In this document: positions 10,967-23,369 of the stretch, in pieces | How the letters are laid out: every line of letters begins with the position of its first letter | How positions within the stretch are numbered: position 1 is the stretch's first letter | Source: Isoetes taiwanensis | Taxonomy: Eukaryota; Streptophyta; Lycopodiopsida; Isoetales; Isoetaceae | Length of the DNA: 64,000 bases | Direction: 5' to 3' | Assembly: GCA_021234155.1 (NCBI GenBank) | Contig: JAJEKV010000016.1 | Coordinates: 17,091,861-17,155,860 of the forward strand | Made by a program: the position numbers and the translations under genes | The notes under the pieces: generated by a model | Databases searched by the model: none | What the model saw: the letters and a program-made list of their open reading frames with translations, nothing else | Told to the model about the DNA's origin: nothing

Positions 10967-12121
10967 TCAATGCCTCTTCCCTTTGGGCTGTTCCTTTAGA
11001 TTCTCTGTTTGTTCTGATCCATTGGTTACCCTCCTGGGTCGTCCCCTATTTTTTGACGTTGAAACTGGGCCTATTTGCCCATCTCGGTGTACATGTTCCT
11101 CGCCGCCTCGCTTCCTTCTTCCCCTTTTCAGGCTCGGTTGTGTCACCGCTGAGTCATCTCTATTGGTGCCACTCCATCCAATCCATATGTTGTCATTGTT
11201 CCGGGATATTGGCACTCCCCTTCCCCCCTTTGATCTTATGGCTTCCGCCTCCCCTCGTTGTTCGTTCTCGTCCCGTGAGGCCGGTCCCCGATCCGCCAGG
11301 TGCGTACACTTTTCCATGCCCGACTCATGCTTATATCCCCTCGCTGATTTAGTTCCCCGGCCTTGGCCAGCTTTTTGTGCAACTCCCCGCGCCGCATAAC
11401 TGTTAGTGCTTCCTATACGTTGATTCGATTTCTCAATCTGGATCCCATGCATAGTATTCGCTCCTTGGATGCCATGTCCCCGAAGGCAGGATTTATGTGT
11501 CTTGCTCGCCCCGAAAGGCATCGCCTTTGGCGACATTATGCTTCATGATCTTTGAAAACTATTTCCATTACCTCTCAGTAACTCGACACGTATCTTCATT
11601 AGGTTTCTCTCACAATTCTATCAGCCTTAACATCATGTTTAATCCTATTTTGTTCCTCAATTCCATGATGTGCGGTTTTATTTTATCAAAAGATTCCCAT
11701 GTATCTAACTTTTCTAGGTCAACCAACCTCTCGCATGATCTTGGCTTTTTTCTTTCCTCGATTTCGCTTATCCTCCGTTGCATCTCTTTCGCCGGTCCTC
11801 TCAATTTTTTGCATCCCCGACATCCATGCCGGATATGGCTATCTTGTTACGTTAGCCGCTTCCGCCAATGTGTTGAGTGCCTCCATGCTTGGGATTCCGG
11901 GTCTCTAGTCGTTTGTTCACCCGGGCCAAGAAATCCTTGAGATCTTGCCGCTCACCGGGTGCCTTTGTCGATCCCCTTTCTCTCGCTGGTCGCTGGTCGT
12001 ATTCCGCCATTGAATCTTGGGTGATGTGTGTAGCGTGACTTTCTTCCTGGGCCGCGGCTATGGAGCTAAGGATTCTACTCGTATCAAAGCCGCCATTTCC
12101 CGTAGTTTTATTTGTTATCAT
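10967..12121 (-). pseudogene. Gag-like or unknown ORF remnant, minus strand
   Basis: Three minus-strand open segments (12121-11852, 11804-11610, 11536-10967) read in order as one hydrophilic, charged polypeptide. It starts MITNKTTGNGG, continues with an alpha-helical stretch (KEMQRRISEIEERKKPRSCE) and ends in a Lys/Arg/Gly/Ser-rich basic region. The frames are joined by frameshifts. This composition resembles a retrotransposon Gag, but I see no CCHC knuckle or other signature. The plus-strand ORFs at 10858-11399 are antisense shadows. Confidence 0.3.
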
Positions 12122-12386
12122 AACGGGTACTTTTTTGAAAACCCATAATTATTCTCGCCCATTTCTCTCAGATATTCGATTTATATTTCCGCAAAGTCCC
12201 GTGAATTTGGTCTTTATTGCTTCCCGCTGCTCGATAATGAGAATATTTGGGGTCGCTAACCGCTAATTTTGTTGGTTGGCTCACCACCTTTTTTATTTGA
12301 TTGTGGTGTATCTTTCCCCCTCGCCGACTCGCCAATCATCATGCCGATGCATCTCACATGTACTGCATGCTGAGCCGATAGTAGTG

Positions 12387-13033
12387 AGCTATATAGCGTG
12401 GGTCGAAGCTTATGGTGGTCCGTAATACCAATTGTTGGGTCTAGCCCTCGCTATCCCCGTGTATGGCGAGGGTGGGCCTCTCGTGGTCCCGTATCTTACT
12501 CCGGCCTCACCTTTTTACTCGAGCATATGGGAGATATCATTTTGCTACTTACCTAGCATTTTAATCCTATGTCCGTAGTGTGATGTGGCCTTCTTGCTTG
12601 ACGGTCAATCATGTTGATGTGGATCATGTCCACTATACCACACGAGTTCGAGCTTATGGTGGTCCCGATACCAGCTTGGTGGGTCTAGCCTTCGCTATCC
12701 TAGTGTACCTGCAGGCCGGGCCTCTCTCGTCCGTGATCTTACCCGTCACTTTTACTCGATATGGAAGATATCATTTGTTCCTTTATTTGGAAATTTAATC
12801 CTCCTGCCTATAACGTGATGTGGCCTTCTTTTGTTGACGTGTCAATCATGCCATGTGGATCATGTCCACTATATCACTCGAAGTTCGAGCTATGGAGGTC
12901 CCGGATACCGCTTGGTGGGTCTATCCCTCGCTATCCCGGGTGTACGGGTGGGAGGCCGGGCCTCTGCCCCGTAGAATCCTGTCTGCTTCCCCTTCTACTC
13001 ATCTGATGGGCAACATCCGTTCATTCTTTGGGT
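12387..13033. repeat. Tandem repeat, ~240-bp unit, 2.7 copies
   Basis: Units begin near 12387, 12639 and 12874. Each contains GAGCTTATGGTGGTCC, TTGGTGGGTCTAGCC, GGCCGGGCCTCT and GATGTGGCCTTCTT. Copies differ by many small gaps. Confidence 0.75.
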
Positions 13034-13090
13034 GTATCTATCGTGCTTTGTGTCGGGGGTTTCCCCATCTAGCATAGGATGTAGGCACAA

Positions 13091-13144
13091 GATAGATAGA
13101 TAGATAGATAGGTAGGTAGGTAGGTAGGTAGGTAGATAGATAGA
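13091..13144. repeat. (GATA)n/(GGTA)n microsatellite
   Basis: GATA repeats switch to GGTA repeats and back to GATA within 54 bp. Confidence 0.95.
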
Positions 13145-13337
13145 AGCCTCTCGTCGCAACGGGTCTTTTACCTTTGTTTTTGTTGTTTTATATCCCACCC
13201 GTATTTGTCAAGGCTTTTAATATCTGACTAGGCATCCTATTGTCGACCTGGATTATATGGCCCTCCCGTCGCTGTATTTTCTGCTTCCCACTTTTTCGAT
13301 CGCCACCCGTTGATTTCATGTCATGTACTCCCTGTTG

Positions 13338-13571
13338 TCAACAATATGGTTTGTTTTTTTTTTTTTTTTGAAGGACGACAAGCTTTATTCACCAACTAAG
13401 AACGAGAGCAACATAAAATGCAAAGATATGATTATAACCCCAGTGGACAAACCGATCCAAAATGCAAAGACATGATTATAACCTGCCTATGCAAAAGAAT
13501 GCATCCGAAGGTAAGTATGCCGACAAGATTTCTTCTCTTGATCAAGAGAAGAACATCAACAATATGGTTTG
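13338..13571 (-). mobile_element. Short retroposon with poly(A) tail and 16-bp TSD
   Basis: The 16-bp sequence TCAACAATATGGTTTG flanks the insertion perfectly (13338-13353 and 13556-13571). Immediately after the left copy is T16, which is the poly(A) tail on the minus strand. The 186-bp body has AATAAA near its 3' end (reading GTGAATAAAGCTTG) and an internal ~30-bp direct repeat (ATTATAACC...ATGCAAAGA). No ORF. It is a SINE, a 5'-truncated LINE, or a processed transcript mobilised by LINE machinery; I see no A/B boxes. Confidence 0.85.
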
Positions 13572-15642
13572 TATTCCTCCCAAGCACAATTGTCTAACCT
13601 TTATCTTTGGGAGCTTTGTTAAGGGTAACCTTTTCTACTTGCCTATCTATTCCGTAACGCATTATACAGTCTAACTACAACTCCTCATTCTCTCAGAATA
13701 TCTTACCAGCATAAAATAATAATTTGTGTTCATATCACAAGCATACACTCTCCAGTCGGGAGATATATTCATACTCCTCCACTAGATATATCTGAATCTG
13801 AAGATTCGGATATTCATTTATTGGTGGGCCACTTGATTCATTAATCAAGAAAGATGTTACCTCTCAAGAGGTGTGTAGGTGTAACAATAAAGCCTTCTTT
13901 TGGAACAATTGCTTGGCTTTTTCTCTCCCTCCTTTGGACTTAAAAGGACATTAGAGTTCTCTATTCCCGCCAATTGACTTAAAGGGACATTAGAATTCTC
14001 CATTCCTTGGCCATTCTTGATTTATGAGGACCTTTATCCGACTTGCTATCTGTACATGCTCCTTCCTTTTCCCGCCATTCATTCCTTTGAGTTTTCCGCT
14101 TCTTTTTGTTCTTCTTTCCGCTTCCTCCTCCATTCTTTTGCTCTTTTGCTTCCTTTGTTTTCTTGTAGGCACTCCCACAAAAGTCCGTGGATCGCTCCAC
14201 TGTTTGGGATGTATCATCACCCCCCGATATAAAGGAGTTTTGTTGTTGTCCAAATTGGTGTCGTCTCATCCATTTGCCCCTGCAAACATCTCCTCCACGC
14301 AGCCTTTACACTACGATATTGCAAGGAATAGGTAGTCCTTGCCATGCTAAATTGAGGCTCTTATTGTCTCTGAAGAAATCCTAGTATTCTAATTTTGTTG
14401 GGATATTTTTCAAAATATCCAGTTGTACCCAAACTTTGAGAGCTCTTTCTGGTATTGCTTCACATCCAATATATTCCTCTATCCCCAAAAATAATGTTTG
14501 AAAGATCTTCTAATGCCAAGACATTGGACTTAACCCCTTATAGATCATGAAGCCGGGTGGAAGAGTTGCTTCAGATCATTTGGGTCAAATTTTCCATTCC
14601 ATTTCTAGAAGTAAATTTGGGTATTAGCTCTGTATATCGTGCCTTGTTTAAGGAGATATTGCACCAAGCTATTATTTTCACACTCCACCACGAAAAAGAA
14701 ATCGTGACAATACATTCCATTTATTTCAAGTGTTTTGTCCATTTGTCGCAATATGCCCTTGTCGGGCCTTATCATTCTCCATACCAACCTCGGTTCGACT
14801 TAGGGTTCCATCTGCTATAATGTCTCGATTATAAAATTTTATTCAAGTGTGATACCCCTATAAGATGCTTGAACAAATGGCTTAACATCCTGGGCAACTT
14901 CAAGGTAAAAGGATTTGCTTGAAGTTGAAGGAAATGAAATTCAAAGGAATTCCTTTAAGAAATATTGGTAGCTCACTTGGCAAAGGGGTGTGTATCGCAA
15001 TTAAAAGTTGTTGAGTTCAAGACTTGCTTTGTGCAACTGCCTTTGGCGACCATCTTTATACATATACAAGTATAATACTCATATGATCACACAAACAAAG
15101 TTGCTTATAACCAATTGGTATATCAACTTCAAGCAATCTCCCCGATGGATTAGCAACAACATCGGGCCACCCACCGCAAAACCTGTGGTGGTCATAGAAT
15201 ATTAAAAATACAAGAAATCGTTGAGTGCCACCACATAGACTGAACCAAAGATCAAAGAAAATGTAAACTTGCTTCCATGAAAATATTTCCTAATGAATCA
15301 AGAAAGTACATGAAATTTGCCGATAATATTTGGTGTGGAAGATCATACTAGTTACAAACCAGTAAAATCACTTTTTCAAGATCAATAATCTAGACCTAGT
15401 ACTCACCAGATTTCAACTTGCAATATTTTGATGATATTATTTAATTGTCACATACCTGTTAGAATCGAGATTTTGCTTAAAGTTTTGTTGTTACATTCTA
15501 TTTGGAGACTTTTTCATTTAAGAAAATGTTTTTTTGTTTCCGTGGCTACTTTTTGCTTGAAATATCTGTGTTGATGGCATTGTTAGATTATATGAGGCAT
15601 GTTTTGGCTCCTTTTCGTTTTTGGCTTGAGTTTCTAGGTCAT
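13572..15642. other. Region without recognised gene
   Basis: AT-rich sequence with short ORFs. On the minus strand at 14269-13979 there is a Lys-rich stretch (KKNKKKRKTQRNEW), low-complexity and without domain signature. Nothing else stands out. Confidence 0.4.
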
Positions 15643-15880
15643 GTTTTTTTTTTTTTTTTTGAAGGATATATATAATAAGTACAAGAAGAGATACTAGGGT
15701 GCCCCCTCGCCCACACTTTGGCGAGCACCCAAATGGCATGCATACCTACCTACGACTCAAGAAACAAACCTGCCAAAGCTGTCTACAATGAGAAGGGTCC
15801 TCTCCCATACGGCTGCCTTGAACTGCTCCTTACGAGGGCACGCCAAGTAAGAAAAGTTGCTTGGATAGTTTTTGCTAGAA
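15643..15880 (-). mobile_element. Probable 5'-truncated LINE tail
   Basis: A run of about 18 T precedes GAAGGATATATATAATAAG, so on the minus strand a transcript end TATATCCTTC is followed by poly(A). This is the same TCCTTC(A)n ending as the 13354 retroposon. The ~230 bp upstream are GC-richer than the surroundings. I found no clear target duplication. Confidence 0.4.
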
Positions 15881-16539
15881 ACCTTTTTTTTTTGCTTGCA
15901 TTGATATATTATATTGGGCACTTGTTTTGACTCCTTTCATGAAATCCTTTTTGTTTACATTGCATAGTCACCATAGGTTATATTGAACCTCTTTTTTCGC
16001 ATTGCCGTTGTGGTTTAACATTTGCGGCTCTATAGTTCTTGAAAGGGTTAATCAATTTAATCATTAATCCTTAAAAATTTTGTATTAGGCTTTAGGGCTA
16101 GTTTCTTGGGATGAAAATGTTTGACGAGGGAGAGATTTCACTTGCCGGGTAAAAAAAAGTGTAGCTCGACCTTATGACACTTACAACATTTAATATTGAT
16201 AACTACAAATAGACTTTATAGGGACTGCATCTCCTGGACCCTGCTAAAATTGGAGGAAAAAGAAGATGAAGAGAAACAAAGTTTAAATTGAAACGCACTT
16301 ATTTGCTCCAAACGCACTTTAAAAGGAATCTACAAGATATTCCCTAAAATTCTCTCAAAAAGGTCCATTTGCGCGGTCTGTGCGTGACAAGTGTAACAAT
16401 TTTGACAATTCAGGTACCCTTTTTGAGGGGGTAATTGTACTTAGATGCCATGAAAAAATGTTCGTTACACTTTTCAGCCCCCTAATTTGGTTTAAAAAAT
16501 TAGTAGAAATTTCAAGAACTCCAAAAACTAAACATTGAA

Positions 16540-16706
16540 AAAAACAAGTGCATTGATGAGTCATCCTCTGACTCGTTCAAGCTATGATCACCAAAGCTAT
16601 TTGTGTCCACTGCCCCACCATCAAAAGTGATGTTCCTCAACACTGTCCACTTATGAAACTTCATCATCATCTGTAACAAACTTTTTGGCAGTTTCACCCA
16701 ACCCAC
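16540..16706 (-). pseudogene. Acidic C-terminal tail of DUF7869-like transposase (copy B)
   Basis: The minus strand reads AKKFVTDDDEVS then VDSVEE, parallel to AKKVAKKDDDEDSLVDSEEE at the end of the copy C gene. A stop splits the piece. The position relative to the TIR (about 270-430 bp inside) is similar to copy C (about 515 bp and beyond). This links copy B to the DUF7869-like family. Confidence 0.5.
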
Positions 16707-16892
16707 ATGTTGTCATTTGAGCCCTAAAATGTGTTTACGACTTGCCAAATGTTGGCCAAGTAACCATACAACATGGCTTTATGTTTTTAGCTTTAGTTCG
16801 CAGTTTTGATTTTTCCCACGCTATTGAATGGTAGAAAATCGTACTATACAAGAGCTTAGGAGGCTTTGCACCAAATCCAGCATATGAGCTCA

Positions 16893-17298
16893 AGCGTATA
16901 AATTTATACCGCATGAGCTCAAGTGGTATAAATTTATACCACGCGAGTTCAAAAGTGGTATAAATTTATACCGCTTTGTGAACTCGAATGGTATAAATTT
17001 ATACCGACAAGGAACGCGAAAGTGGTATAAATCTAAAAATTTAAACTCGAGTGGTATAAATTTATACCGCCTGTGGAGCTTAAGCAAGATAAGTTTATAC
17101 CATTACCCCACATGAAAACAACGGGAGGAGTATAAATTTATACTAGAATTGTTTTACAAATAAGCTTATAAATCCAATACAATTTTACACAAGGAAATTA
17201 TATTGATGGATCTTTATTCATGGTTTTAACGTGATTGTATGCAGATATAACTGGCCAAAACATGGCAGATGCTTTTGATCGGTATAAATTTATACCGA
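16893..17298. repeat. Palindrome array (about 9 units) in copy B
   Basis: Copies of GGTATAAATTTATACC with G/C/T/A variation at the outer bases, spaced 15-40 bp for the first eight, with one outlier at 17279. Spacers share short words (GAGCTCAAG, GAACTCGA). In one frame the units read as repeats of YKFIP or GINLY. Confidence 0.85.
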
Positions 17299-17300
17299 GG

Positions 17301-17937
17301 CTAGGAAAATTCTCCGAGAGGAAAGTTTTAGGGTTTTGAAATCTAACGATGCCGAAAGTTTCTAGGTGAAACACAAAGTTTCTTCGTGATGCATGAGGCT
17401 TCTAAGGCTCGAAAAAAGAAAAAAAAAAAAAAAAAAACTGCTCCTAATCTTGTTTTTTGGGTCCGCCGACATCGCTTCCAAGTTTGATCTTTTGGCAAAA
17501 ATCCGTATGAATCTACTCGGATTCCATCTCCAAAGCCATCTCTTCAATTCCATTTCTTCATGTCCAATGAAACCGCTTTCTGGCCATTGCAACCGGCCGG
17601 ATTTGTCCACATGTCCATTGTCGAATCTCCATGTCCACTTGTCGGATTTGTTCCAGATGAACAAGCCAGGTGCTTCGACAAGGGTAAAAGCACGCTGTGG
17701 TGTTCCAATTCGGCTGTCCCCCCTGTCCCCCCAAAATGTGGCGCTGCATCCACCACTTTTGTGGTATGAAAGTATAATTATGGCACCGCCACCGCCAAGA
17801 TTTTTAAGAATAGAGTCCCGCCAAATTGTGGGGGAAATTCTAATTTCAAAAACTAAAATTCAAATTCAAATTCCTATTCTTTGGCCCCTTCCCCGTTTCT
17901 TTTGCCTACGCCCCGCTCTTTTTGGCTCCCCCCCGCT
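17301..17937. other. Spacer upstream of transposase 2
   Basis: Contains an A-rich run at about 17411-17436 and CT-rich sequence. The hairpin-like CCACCACTTTTGTGGTA at 17749-17766 resembles a sequence at 45877-45893 in reverse orientation. An open frame at 17393-17956 looks like chance low-complexity coding. Confidence 0.35.
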
Positions 17938-18690
17938 ATGGATGTTAATGAGGTAATCAGACACAAACCGGCATTTCATGCAGAGAAAACGAAGAAGAAC
18001 CAAGGAACAAGAAATGTTGAAGAAAAGACGCCAGAGGAAAAGAAGAAGAGAAGAAAAAATTGAGCTACAGACTTGGTGTATGATCCGTTCATCAAGAAGT
18101 GCAAGCAAGAACGCCGATTGTCCTTAGTTTGCTAACGCCTTTCCATAAAACGTACTTCAAAAAGAATGGAGGATGGCAACGGGGAAGAAAGAAATTTTAC
18201 TTGATTTTTGAGGGATAAAACATTGGAAAAAATTCATAGGTGAAGAATTAAAGGATTTGGAAGCCAAGAGCATCGCTATAAGGAGCCTCCGACTCATGCA
18301 TGCATCGTCAAACTCTCTACCAAAGAATGACCTAGCAGCCAAGAATAGTCAGCCTTTGCAATGTCTATACCACGCCATGCGATTCTCAAACAAGTGACAA
18401 AAATCAGCCAATGAGATCTTGAAAGGTATTAGGTGTTCACCCAAGAAACCCGCAAAAGGCAAAAGAAAAAGAGGGAAGAGATCGACATAAATGGTGGGAA
18501 ATGGGTTTCTTACAAGAGGGCTAAAAGATTCGATGCAATTTCAGATGAACATATAGAAAAGATTCAAAAATTTTGGATTGAGAACACTGTAGTGTCTCCT
18601 AACACAAAGGATGTTAGAACTAGAAGATTGGAGAGAAATGTAAGAGAAGAACATGTCGCCCACTATCCGGAGGAATCACAAAGTTAGTTT
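17938..18690 (+). pseudogene. Element 2 transposase-like gene, 5' exon(s)
   Basis: A Lys/Glu-rich start (MDVNEVIRHKPAFHAEKTKK) is followed, after frameshifts, by a clearer block at 18433-18687. This block reads KRFDAISDEHIEKIQKFWIE, NTVVSPNTKDVRTRRL and HYPEESQ. It has the arrangement FW-x-x-x-T-x-x-SPN-x-KD...H(Y)...Q, which occurs just before the conserved 'ELY..F....PEIKI' segment in this eukaryotic transposase-like family. That next segment is found only at 29.6 kb, ~10.9 kb downstream. A donor-like GTTAGT lies at the end of the block (18683-18688). The gene is therefore interrupted by the nested element 1. The family name is not certain to me. Confidence 0.6.
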
Positions 18691-19196
18691 ATTTCTAAAT
18701 CATGTTTTCTTAGTTATGGTGCTTAGTATGGTGGTGCATGTGGTGGTTATTGTGTTGTACAAAGGATTGTTGTAATCGATGCAAGATGTGAATTGTGTGT
18801 AGCTATAACTAATTGATCCTGAGATACAAATTTTGTTGAATAAAGACAACCGCTGGAAAGTATGATATATTAAAAAAGGATCTTACAAAATTTGGCTTTT
18901 ACAAAATTTGGCTTTCCATTGAAAGCTCTGCACTTCGAGAACTAAATTTACATGCATGATTTCCTAAGCAATGTGAAATGCCGGTATGACCGCTCGAGAA
19001 CCGGTGCATCCAAAATTATTGTTTTCTCGTGACTAAAGCATCTAAGCTTTCAAAGCCATCCCGTAATTTAACAGATGAGGTTTGCCGCTGCTTCCTCGCA
19101 TCCCCCGGTGGTAAGTACGCACTGTTAGTAAAGTCCGCTGCTGCAAGAGTCGCATTTTACAAGTGACAGAGAACAATATATCAGCTGCCCTGCGCA
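18691..19196 (+). other. Left part of the disrupted intron of transposase 2
   Basis: Follows the exon at 18433-18687. It contains GTG-rich words (GGTGGTGCATGTGGTGGTTA) like those that flank the later exon at 28.7-29.58 kb, consistent with both being parts of one intron separated by the insertion of element 1. Confidence 0.4.
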
Positions 19197-19240
19197 GGTA
19201 AAAGAAAGCTAGGGTGTTTAAAAATGCCCTTACATTATGT
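19197..19240 (+). repeat. Left terminal repeat of element 1
   Basis: AAAGCTAGGGTGT, then a near-palindrome TACATTATGTATAATGTA (one mismatch). Confidence 0.55.
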
Positions 19241-20559
19241 ATAATGTAGGCATGTAGGCAATCTGCTTTTGTTATTTTTTTTGAATTTTAGTTAGTTGGG
19301 ATATGTAATGATTAGGAGTAGCCACGCCAAGAATTCAAAATTATGAGTGGCAAGGGCAACTTAACGGACCTTCATTGCAATTTTTCTGAGGGAGATTGCG
19401 GCGTTTCCTCGTTTAGGAAAAATTTGCCCGCCGCTCCAATTTTTGTGTTTGTGAGTGATCAACGGCAATTCGATCAGAATTATTCTTCTTCCTCGAAATC
19501 CTTGCCCAAATCCAAAGCAATGGACGCCTTTTGCCTCCCTAAGTCACCCGTATTAAAAAAAAATTTGAAAAATAGTCGATTCTAGCAAGAAAGCCGAAAA
19601 ACAAGAGGAAGGTTCAAACTTCTCGAGGAACCAGGCCAAAAAGAAGACTTATTTGTGAAGAACCCACCGTTGTGGGGAAGCAAAGCATGTAGGATGTGTC
19701 AATGCAGATGAAATTTTTCCAGATTTACAACAGATAATGGACGAAAGCAAAGGGGGCCCAAAGACATACTCTGGTTCAAAGAATCTAGCGTGAAGCCGAG
19801 TGGGTCGAACTTCTACAAACATTATGAAATTGTTTTTGGTAAGCTGAGGTCACAAATCGCCATGTACCAAAGTACTTTGCTCGCATTTGCCCTTCAATTG
19901 ACAAAAAAGTAGATTGGGATACTTTTAAAGTTTTGGCCAAAGATTTGGCAAAGGGAGGGGCAAAAGAATCACTGTTACGTAAGAAATTGGGGACCCTAAA
20001 TCCACATCCAAGGTTCCTAAATTTCAGCAAGGATTTTACCCTAAGGAAGAGCTTGAATTTGCAGTAAAACTCAAGGTGCAGTTGTCATGGAGAGTTAATT
20101 AGCAAAGACATCCAAGGTTGAAGAACCGAAAATCCAAAGCAGATGTAATTACGTGACAATATAAATAAGATTTCGTGAAGAAAGGGATGCACATGAAGAG
20201 GACCTAGCACGCATACATACAAGAAGACATCAATAGTGTTCTAACTTCCACGCCAAGGTAATAAGAGAGACATCAAGACCTGCAAGCCAGGAGGTAGACC
20301 TTTTGATGAGAGATAGAAACAGAAGGAAGAAATGTCAAGAGAATTCAGTTCAGAGCCATTGAGAAAGCCATTCGAGAAGGAGTTATGTGAAAAGAGGATT
20401 GCGAACTTGAGGAGGCCCACAAAAGTTCGGGCTTTGAGTGTCGCAGACGGCTTGATGATATGCATAAGTACATGATGCATTCTCGCAATGATTCTCCTTC
20501 AGCCCAAAACAAGCTTAGTGATCTCTCCAAATTGAAGAAAAAAATTCATATCCGTGGCA

Positions 20560-20705
20560 TGGATGTGTGTTTTGCAAGAATGGCTTTGCTAATAATGAAC
20601 CTATCCTAGTTGCTCCATGCGAGCATTCATTTCATATCTTCTTGCTTCTCATATTCTATTTCTCACCGGACTATCCCCGCTTCAAGAGCATGCAAATGGG
20701 ACGAT
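20560..20705 (+). pseudogene. RING-like zinc-binding segment
   Basis: One frame reads WHGCVFCKNGFANNEPILVA, then PCEHSFHIF, then SPDYPRF. This gives C-x2-C, a spacer of ~15 residues and C-x-H-x2-H, the core spacing of RING-H2/RING-like fingers. The final Cys pair of a canonical RING is not seen, perhaps lost by mutation or lying in the next exon. RING domains commonly act as ubiquitin or SUMO ligases; here the assignment rests on spacing only. Confidence 0.4.
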
Positions 20706-22539
20706 AACATTTCAAAGACCTTTGGGTGTACACAATCGGAGGTAAGCAGTGATTTCATGATTTATGTTCAATTTGTCGCACCCGTGATTACCGTGAATGT
20801 AGAATCCATTTACATGTAGAATCCATTTACATGTAGATTTTCCGTGACTTAAGGTTTTGCTACAAAGATGTAGGAGGTAATCCGGTTATTTTATACTTAT
20901 AGTTCCTTGGCTTGCATGTCATACATATATGTGTTTCTTACATACATGTTGTACATTCACGATAGGGTCCTAAATGTAGAACTTAAATACATAAAATTAG
21001 GAGTTGTGGTAATCGAAGTTTTGTGGCGTAACATTTAGAGGTATTTTATGTAATCAGTCCGGATGTGTACATGTGCATACATTGAGCATTCATGTACATT
21101 ACATGTACATTCCATCTGGATAAATAGTCATTACATATATATGTACTCAAAGTACTTCAATGTAGATCAGTTCTAGTAATATGTACAAATATTGATATGT
21201 ACGTAAATTTAGAGACTGATTAGTTTGAGACTGATATCCGACCTGTTATGTGATTTATTTTCGAGCTTCAAAGTGCCAAAAACTACCGAAAGCGTAAATT
21301 ACACCACGCATCAAAAGCGCTTGTTTTCAAATTGATTTGCATTGTGTCGAGGAAGCAATTTCTTATTCTTGGTTCTGTTTTCACAGCTTTGAGGTTCCAA
21401 AGAAAATTGAGGTGCAAGATGTAGCCGAGGGAAAGAAAGCAAAGGATTGAAGGAAAAAGCAAAATCACTATTCCCGCGGTGATACAGTTGCTGAGGAGGC
21501 CGGGCACTTCAGGTCCGCATGGTGACATTCCAGATTATGAGCAGGAACTCGAGATTGAGGGAGCAAAGCGGGCTAAGGCCACATCTTCAAAAAGTAAAGG
21601 CAAAGCAGCCAAAGATGTGACTCCAAAGAAGAACTCCACGCCTAAAAAGCCACGTAAGAAGATAATTGAAGCAAAAGAGAAACAGGTAAGAAAGCATTTT
21701 ATTTTAGTGTACAAGAAAATTGAGAAATCCATGACATCCTATGTTTACGTGTCCTAATGAAGAGGAATATTCCGGCATCAAGATGTAGAGCCCTATACTT
21801 TTAAGTTTGTGTCAAAACTTGCTTCCGACATAGCAAAGGACGCTGAAATTCCCCGACAATGAGAAATCGAAGAGGTTGCAGACGAGGATTCCGACCTAAT
21901 AAGAATCGAAAGTGAGGAAACCAAAAAGTAGGGAAGGAAATGGATACCGACCGGAGAAAACAAAGACGCTAGAAAGCGTAAGAATGATCTCTATACAGTA
22001 ACTTGATCTACATTTCTTACATTTTTTTCTACATCTAGTATCCAAGTTAAAAACTTTAAAATAATATGGATAGTAGTAGACGAATGTAGATGATTTGTGT
22101 AAATGTACCGGTCATTGAACCCGCATCGCAGCTCTCAATACAGCCATAATGATGCCTTGGCTGAACCGAATGATGAAGCTCAAGAAGGCAAGGATTTTCC
22201 CGTGATCTTTGCCCGAAATGGAGTGTTATTTATTTGAACAAGATGTGCTGGACATGGATGTGGGGAAATTTTCCAACCGCATGTGGATATGTATGCCGTA
22301 ATCGGACTTTGAACTTGTTCATTTGTATGTGTAAGTCAAGTTAGTAATTGTATCCTTTCAACTTGTTATAGGTACCTCCAGCCTCTGGTTCCGTGATGAT
22401 AAGAAGGCCGACGCCCGGTTCTTCCCAAAAGATGGACAGCCTTCATGGAATTTGCAAGATGGGCCAAGGCAAGCGAAAAAGATAAATCTATGGCAGCCTC
22501 CGAGCGTTCTAAGAAGAGATATTGTAAAGGTAGCTCTTA

Positions 22540-22980
22540 TTAGGGATAAATTGGGTCAAGTGCGTTTACCCGTGGATCATGATTCCAATGCTATGTAGAG
22601 TTACCAACATCACACTTTGGCCATCTTCAACATGGCACTTACTAAGAGTAAGAACACCATCAACATTCAGATCTTCAATTCTCGAGGACATTGACGCTGA
22701 CATGCTTGCACTTAAGAGGTATTTTGTATTTCACATCTCCTTTTATTAATATTGAGTAGATTGATACCATGTTAGCAGCTTCTTTCATTCATTTGCTACA
22801 AAATAGATCCGGTCTTTGCGTGCTCCATATCCTCACTATGGCACGCTGTTGTGTCGAAAGTGTCCCACTTTTTTGAAGCATGGACAAAAATCCTTCACCG
22901 CCAGAAGATTCATAAGTGTCCACAGCCAGTAAAAGATGGGGATTCATGTGGCCTCTATGTTGCAGCTTATATGTCAAGTT
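22540..22980 (+). pseudogene. Ulp1/C48-type cysteine protease-like segment (element 1)
   Basis: Reads HHTLAIFNM...INIQIFNS (candidate catalytic His and the position of the Asp, here Asn), then after an intron-like gap WHAVVSKVSHFFEAWTKI and CPQPVKDGDSCGLYVAAYMS. The last block matches the Ulp1 pattern P-Q-x...D-G-x-(D/S)-C-G-x-(Y/F)-V with the catalytic Cys. C48 proteases remove SUMO-like modifiers and are often captured by plant transposons (for example some Mutator-like elements). An in-frame stop follows 3 residues after AAYM, so the copy is broken or spliced there. A second copy lies at 31.9-32.3 kb, minus. Confidence 0.6.
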
Positions 22981-23369
22981 TGTAGACACAATGGTGGTAA
23001 AAGTACCAATGTGAGTGTCTCACTTCTTTTGTCTTGCAAACAAATGGTTTTTAATACTTATTATGTAAGTATTGTTGTCACATTTGCAGACACCCGAAAC
23101 CGGGTTCTTGACAAAGTATGCATCCGATCGTCGTGGATGTTCTCACCCGAGCACTACTTCGAGTTAGACCACATTCAAATCGCACCCAACCTATTAGGAC
23201 CACCCGGTACTAATAAATGTTGCTAAGAAACAAATTCTCCCTATTGTCAATGCTAAACACTATTTGATTATAAAATACACATTTTTTCATTGAATTTGAA
23301 TACAATCTCTTTTATTCAACTCCACCATACTTTATTGATAAATTGCATGTTCTTTCATATCGTGTACAG

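Larger units (their letters stand above)
16275..17300. mobile_element. TIR/palindrome transposon, deleted copy B
   Basis: Starts with the TIR AACAAAGTTTAAATTGAAAC and shares the subterminal region with 4281 and 59471 (including GGTACC...TTTTGAGGGG). It then has a remnant of the transposase C-terminus on the minus strand (16706-16540) and, right after it, the palindrome array 16893-17298. Compared with copy C this is an internal deletion of ~2.5 kb of transposase coding. I cannot find the right TIR, so the end is only estimated. Confidence 0.6.

Noticed and set aside
10858-11940. Plus-strand ORFs of 147-177 codons
   Set aside because: Antisense to a more plausible charged minus-strand polypeptide; Pro/Ser/Leu-rich composition is typical of a shadow frame.
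17393-17956. 187-codon plus-strand ORF
   Set aside because: Begins in an A-rich run, has overlapping ORFs on both strands and no motif.
22160-22240. VIFARNGVLFI as HAD motif I
   Set aside because: Lacks the essential Asp; a better motif I (FDINNVLA) is found at 23374 in register with the other HAD motifs.
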